Origin: Macrocystis pyrifera
Lineage: Eukaryota; Sar; Phaeophyceae; Laminariales; Laminariaceae
Length of the DNA: 64,000 nt
Reading direction: 5' to 3'
Assembly (NCBI GenBank): GCA_031763025.1
Contig: JASSKH010000025.1
Span: 2,728,001 to 2,792,000, forward strand
Shown here piece after piece: positions 63,750-64,000 of the stretch. The notes under the pieces are model-generated. The model ran no database searches. It saw only the letters and a program-made list of their open reading frames with translations, and was not told the DNA's origin. Both the position numbers and the translations under genes were made by a program. The first letter of the stretch is position 1. Each line of letters begins with the position of its first letter.

Positions 63750-64000
63750 GCCTCCCCCCACCCACCCGCCCACACACCCACCCCAAACCCACCTACCTAC
63801 CCCCCATCCACCCCCCCACCCACCTACCCGTCCACCCCCACCCACCCATCCACCCACCCACGCACCTACCCACCTACCCACCCCACCTACCCACCCCACC
63901 TACCCACCCACCTACCCACCCACCTATCCACCTACCTACCTACCCACCCAGCCATACTCGCCCACTCACCCACCCACCCACACTCGCCCACCCACCCACC
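63750..64000. repeat. CCCACCTA-type array to the window end
   Basis: Irregular ACCCACCTACCC units, starting right after the possible exon at 63,584-63,745. Confidence 0.9.

Overview
This is eukaryotic nuclear DNA. The coding information sits in short exons (37-207 bp) separated by introns of 0.75-12.7 kb that are packed with satellites, microsatellites, homopolymer tracts and many short dispersed elements. A retrotransposon fragment, the MITE-like elements and a DMC1 recombinase point to a protist or alga. A stramenopile, perhaps a brown alga, is my low-confidence guess; no rRNA, organellar or species marker was seen. The long poly-G/poly-C runs suggest a hard-to-sequence genome, so single-base indels should be treated with care.

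Two genes can be assembled exon by exon with matching splice phases. On the minus strand, a DMC1 meiotic recombinase runs from its ATG at 18,117 down to 3,449. Six exons (264 codons) are present; the C-terminal exons are not found and presumably lie beyond the left edge. On the plus strand, starting 2.06 kb away and divergently, a PTC1-like PP2C protein phosphatase runs from 20,175 to a stop at 48,204 in nine exons (about 306 codons). It contains the MEDAH, DGHGG, DGVWD and SKDNIT motifs and one apparent +1 base in exon 5. PP2C intron 1 (12.7 kb) holds, on the opposite strand, two exon-like pieces of a cysteine-rich, zinc-finger-like gene. They lie inside a 4 kb block that splits a MITE into two halves.

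The rest is intron or intergenic DNA. I can define several element families: MITE-A (106 bp, TA target duplication, ends TTACGGGGG/CCCCCGTAA), MITE-A' (related), MITE-B (GGACTGCAGTCCC ends), MITE-C (about 77 bp, ends CCACTCTG/CAGAGTGG), MITE-D (GGCGTTCTACGATAG ends, about 250 bp), a tRNA-derived SINE with an A-rich tail, a hAT-like element, a poly-G-linked repeat (R4) and a non-LTR retrotransposon remnant. From 48.2 to 64 kb there is no confident gene, only three weak exon candidates.

Two patterns stand out. First, the 9-mer TACC(A/T)GGTA occurs 22 times and the 8-mer TATTAATA 12 times. Comparison of repeat copies shows that they are small insertions at TA, with the form expected of excision scars from MITE-C and MITE-A. 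Second, several exons of both genes are embedded in tandem arrays that copy the exon edge and its splice site into the neighbouring non-coding DNA.
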